64,000 nucleotides of DNA from Avoscillospira_A sp052117125 (lineage in GTDB: Bacteria; Bacillota; Clostridia; Oscillospirales; Oscillospiraceae): assembly GCF_052117125.1 (NCBI RefSeq), contig NZ_JBQKJT010000005.1, forward strand, positions 166,153-230,152, written 5' to 3'. Of the stretch, positions 62,368 to 64,000 are shown piece after piece (within the stretch, counting starts at the first letter, position 1; each line of letters opens with the position of its first letter). The notes beneath the pieces were generated by a model. It did not search any database and was not told the origin of the DNA. It was given only the letters and a program-made list of their open reading frames with translations. Made by a program: the position numbers and the translations under genes.

Positions 62368-62850
62368 AGAGATAGTTGCCCAATGTGAAGCCTTTAACCG
62401 TTCTTCTTCGATGTTGGAATTCTCTGTAATATCTATATCCATTTCTTTCATTTCACTTATCAAATCGGTAACATTGTCTGGGATGGATTCTCGAAAAATT
62501 CCAATCCCAATGTTAGGAAACGCAAACGAATACCCATTTTCATTATCAATAATGTCACCATAATTGTGTTCTTTCAAAACATGATATAGTTCGTCTGCAC
62601 CGACTTGAAATGCCTGAACTCCATAAATAAGCGGCTGAATATCACCGTTATAACCCGCTAAAAATTCAATAAATTCGAGTTTATCTTCTCCTGAAAAGTC
62701 AAGGCGGAGTTCACTTTTGAAATAGTAATATGAATTTCCAACTATTTCAGGCTGTCCTAGCTTTGCTTCCACCGCTTCTCTCGTGTTTCCTAATAAGATA
62801 TACTGATTGTCCCATTGAATTCCTTTTAACGGCAGTATTGTAAAAAGCAT
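62341..62850 (-). CDS. Putative immunity protein
   Basis: A 169-residue acidic cytoplasmic protein, AAAGGAG before the ATG at 62850. No family recognised; strands such as GIQWDNQYILLGNTREAVEA and YYFKSELRLDFSGEDKLEFI are reminiscent of small immunity proteins but this is not a match. It is the next gene on the same strand after a secreted protein with a nuclease-like end, the usual order of a toxin and its immunity partner. The function is inferred from position, size and acidity only. Confidence 0.5.
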   Translation of the reverse strand: MLFTILPLKGIQWDNQYILLGNTREAVEAKLGQPEIVGNSYYYFKSELRLDFSGEDKLEFIEFLAGYNGDIQPLIYGVQAFQVGADELYHVLKEHNYGDIIDNENGYSFAFPNIGIGIFRESIPDNVTDLISEMKEMDIDITENSNIEEERLKASHWATISLASPNYSW

Positions 62851-62984
62851 TTGAATTCTCCTTTTCTAAAAATACTGCCAATCAATATTATTTTACCCCC
62901 AATTATTATTGGCAGCAGATTTACTATATTATATAGCATAAATACGTGTATGTAAAAAGTAAATTTGCAAAATTTTGGAGTAAC

Positions 62985-63884
62985 TTATTTAACAGAACCC
63001 AATTCAATATACTCTTTTGCAACAGCATAAGAAATCATTTCGTCGATTGCATCATCATATTTTGTCCCAAATAACTTTCGAATATCATTAATTCCCATTT
63101 GCATGGCTTCTGCAAATTTGCCTTCTTTAACAAGTTTTTCTTCCTTTGCACGAAATTCTTTAGCAGATGTACTACTTCCGTAACTGGATGTTTTTTTATG
63201 ATCCTCTGTTAACATACGAATACATGGTCCAGAATAAGTAGTAAGCCCATTCACAGCATCGGACGGAATGTGGTGACGTTGTCCTTCATAAGAACTCATG
63301 GATCCGTATGCTCCTCCAGCAAAGTTGTACCGATATGTAGACATGGGACCCAAGTCGTATTTGGGTCCATCAATTGCATATCCAGAATAAGTAATATTTT
63401 CCTTTATAGTAGCAGATTTGTTCTTTAACCATGTGTAAGTGCGTACACCTACTGGAATATTAACGTCATTAATAGCGTGAGAATCAATGTACTTGTTATT
63501 ATAGTCAGTTAATCTTAAATCAAGATGTAACGTAGTCAGTGCATCTACACCAATATTTGTTACAGAAACTACAAACCCCTTTTTACCCGGTGTTAATGAA
63601 ACCTCAATAAAATTAGGAATATGAATATCATTTGGCTGAACAAGCCCAGCACCAGGAGAATCAAGGGAGATTGTAGTTGTGCACGTGGCGTCTTCATCAA
63701 GTTCTCCAATAAGCGCTGATGGGTCTTCCAAGTCAACATAAATGTCGGGATCATCGGGCAGTTGATGAGATGCAAATGCTTGCTCAGGCTCACCAAATAT
63801 AGAGGTAGACTCTGTAGCGAATGCCGAAATGGAAATAGTGCAGATTATCGCCAACACGAGAATAAAAGATAAGAATTTTTTCAT
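62985..63884 (-). CDS. Secreted protein with C-terminal RHH nuclease-like toxin domain
   Basis: A 299-residue protein. Signal peptide KKFLSFILVLAIICTISISA cleaved near AFA-TES; then a beta-rich region (about 30-190). The last 100 residues read YEGQRHHIPS (R203-H204-H205), GPCIRMLTEDHKKTSSYGSS, then FRAKEEKLVKEGKFAEAMQM and DIRKLFGTKYDDAIDEMISY. That pattern, RHHIPS followed by DHxxTxSxGSS, resembles C-terminal HNH/EndoVII-like nuclease domains of polymorphic toxins, by recall. Start at ATG 63884; no Shine-Dalgarno is visible, and an insertion sequence begins four bases upstream. Confidence 0.65.
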   Translation of the reverse strand: MKKFLSFILVLAIICTISISAFATESTSIFGEPEQAFASHQLPDDPDIYVDLEDPSALIGELDEDATCTTTISLDSPGAGLVQPNDIHIPNFIEVSLTPGKKGFVVSVTNIGVDALTTLHLDLRLTDYNNKYIDSHAINDVNIPVGVRTYTWLKNKSATIKENITYSGYAIDGPKYDLGPMSTYRYNFAGGAYGSMSSYEGQRHHIPSDAVNGLTTYSGPCIRMLTEDHKKTSSYGSSTSAKEFRAKEEKLVKEGKFAEAMQMGINDIRKLFGTKYDDAIDEMISYAVAKEYIELGSVK

Positions 63885-63888
63885 ATTA

Positions 63889-64000
63889 AGGCAATACCGC
63901 ACAGAAAAGTAGGCGCGATACTGCCAGAAGTGATATAATAAGACCATGGATAAACAGATGACAATGTCTGCGCTTAGTGATGAGTTGGCGCAGGTACGGA
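63889..64000 (+). mobile_element. Left end of an IS5-type insertion sequence
   Basis: GGCAATACCGCACAGAAAAG at 63890-63909, repeated in part and inverted nearby (GGCGCGATACTGCC), looks like a transposon end. It continues past the window edge, so the right end and target duplication cannot be seen. Confidence 0.6.
63946..64000 (+). CDS. Transposase N-terminus, cut by window end
   Basis: The ATG at 63946 opens MDKQMTMSALSDELAQVR, the start of transposases of the IS5 group that continue with KKxxFLxxIxxIVPW. Only 18 codons are in the window, so the call rests on this opening and on the terminal-repeat-like DNA before it. Confidence 0.6.
   Translation, partial: MDKQMTMSALSDELAQVR

Overview
The window reads as a chromosome segment of a motile, Gram-positive anaerobe of the Clostridia, most likely an Oscillospiraceae-type gut organism. 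The evidence is a Firmicutes-type flagellar/chemotaxis locus (FliY, CheC, CheD, CheV, FlbD, two FlgG-like rod proteins, no L/P-ring genes), surface proteins with SLH anchors, strong Shine-Dalgarno sites and a GC-rich core. This placement is inference; there is no rRNA here. No tRNA, rRNA or CRISPR array was seen.

Layout. (1) 1-4320, AT-rich accessory DNA: a radical SAM/SPASM enzyme cut by the window edge, a TagD-like cytidylyltransferase, a gap with transposon debris, then an overlapping pair made of an asparagine-synthetase-like PP-loop enzyme and a DUF362 protein. (2) 4322-6740, a decayed IS21-type element (istA, istB, each frameshifted) abutting a fragment of an IS66 transposase. (3) 6757-11357, cheB-cheR-cheW-cheA on the minus strand behind a sigma-28-type promoter. 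(4) 11460-22510, plus strand: a FliK-like protein, a short FlhB-C-terminus-like protein, a PilZ protein, and two very large secreted SLH surface proteins, the second with six repeats of about 110 residues. (5) 22758-48923, one long flagellar/chemotaxis operon behind a near-consensus sigma-A promoter: flgB-flgC-fliE-F-G-H-I-J-K-flgD-(TIGR02530)-flgE-flbD-motA-motB-fliM-fliY-cheY-fliO-P-Q-R-flhB-flhA-sigma factor-flgF-flgG-cheC-cheD-cheV-EAL/HDOD, closed by a strong hairpin. flhF and flhG, usually found between flhA and the sigma gene in Firmicutes, are absent. (6) 48937-50746, a ParA-type ATPase and a ComFB-domain protein on the minus strand. (7) 50651-54070, fliD-fliS-fliT-like behind a second sigma-28-type promoter. 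(8) 54108-58768, a C39-like peptidase, an FtsE-like ATPase without FtsX, a lipoprotein and a methyl-accepting chemoreceptor with a third sigma-28-type promoter. (9) 58790-62018, a possible small-RNA unit, a short conserved-looking protein, a sirtuin, a 96-residue protein and a broken 'choice-of-anchor A' surface gene running out of frame into an NlpC/P60 fragment. (10) 62041-64000, AT-rich again: a decayed XRE regulator, a putative immunity gene, a secreted protein with a C-terminal RHH nuclease-like domain, and the left end of an insertion sequence lying four bases upstream of that protein's start codon.

How it works together: the long operon builds the basal body, export gate, motor, hook and switch and encodes the sigma factor; the three TTAW-N15-GCCGATAW promoters (cheA, fliD, chemoreceptor) are the likely late targets of that factor. 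Flagellin, FlgK, FlgL, FlgM, FlhF and FlhG must lie elsewhere or be missing. The two accessory ends hold most of the unusual material.
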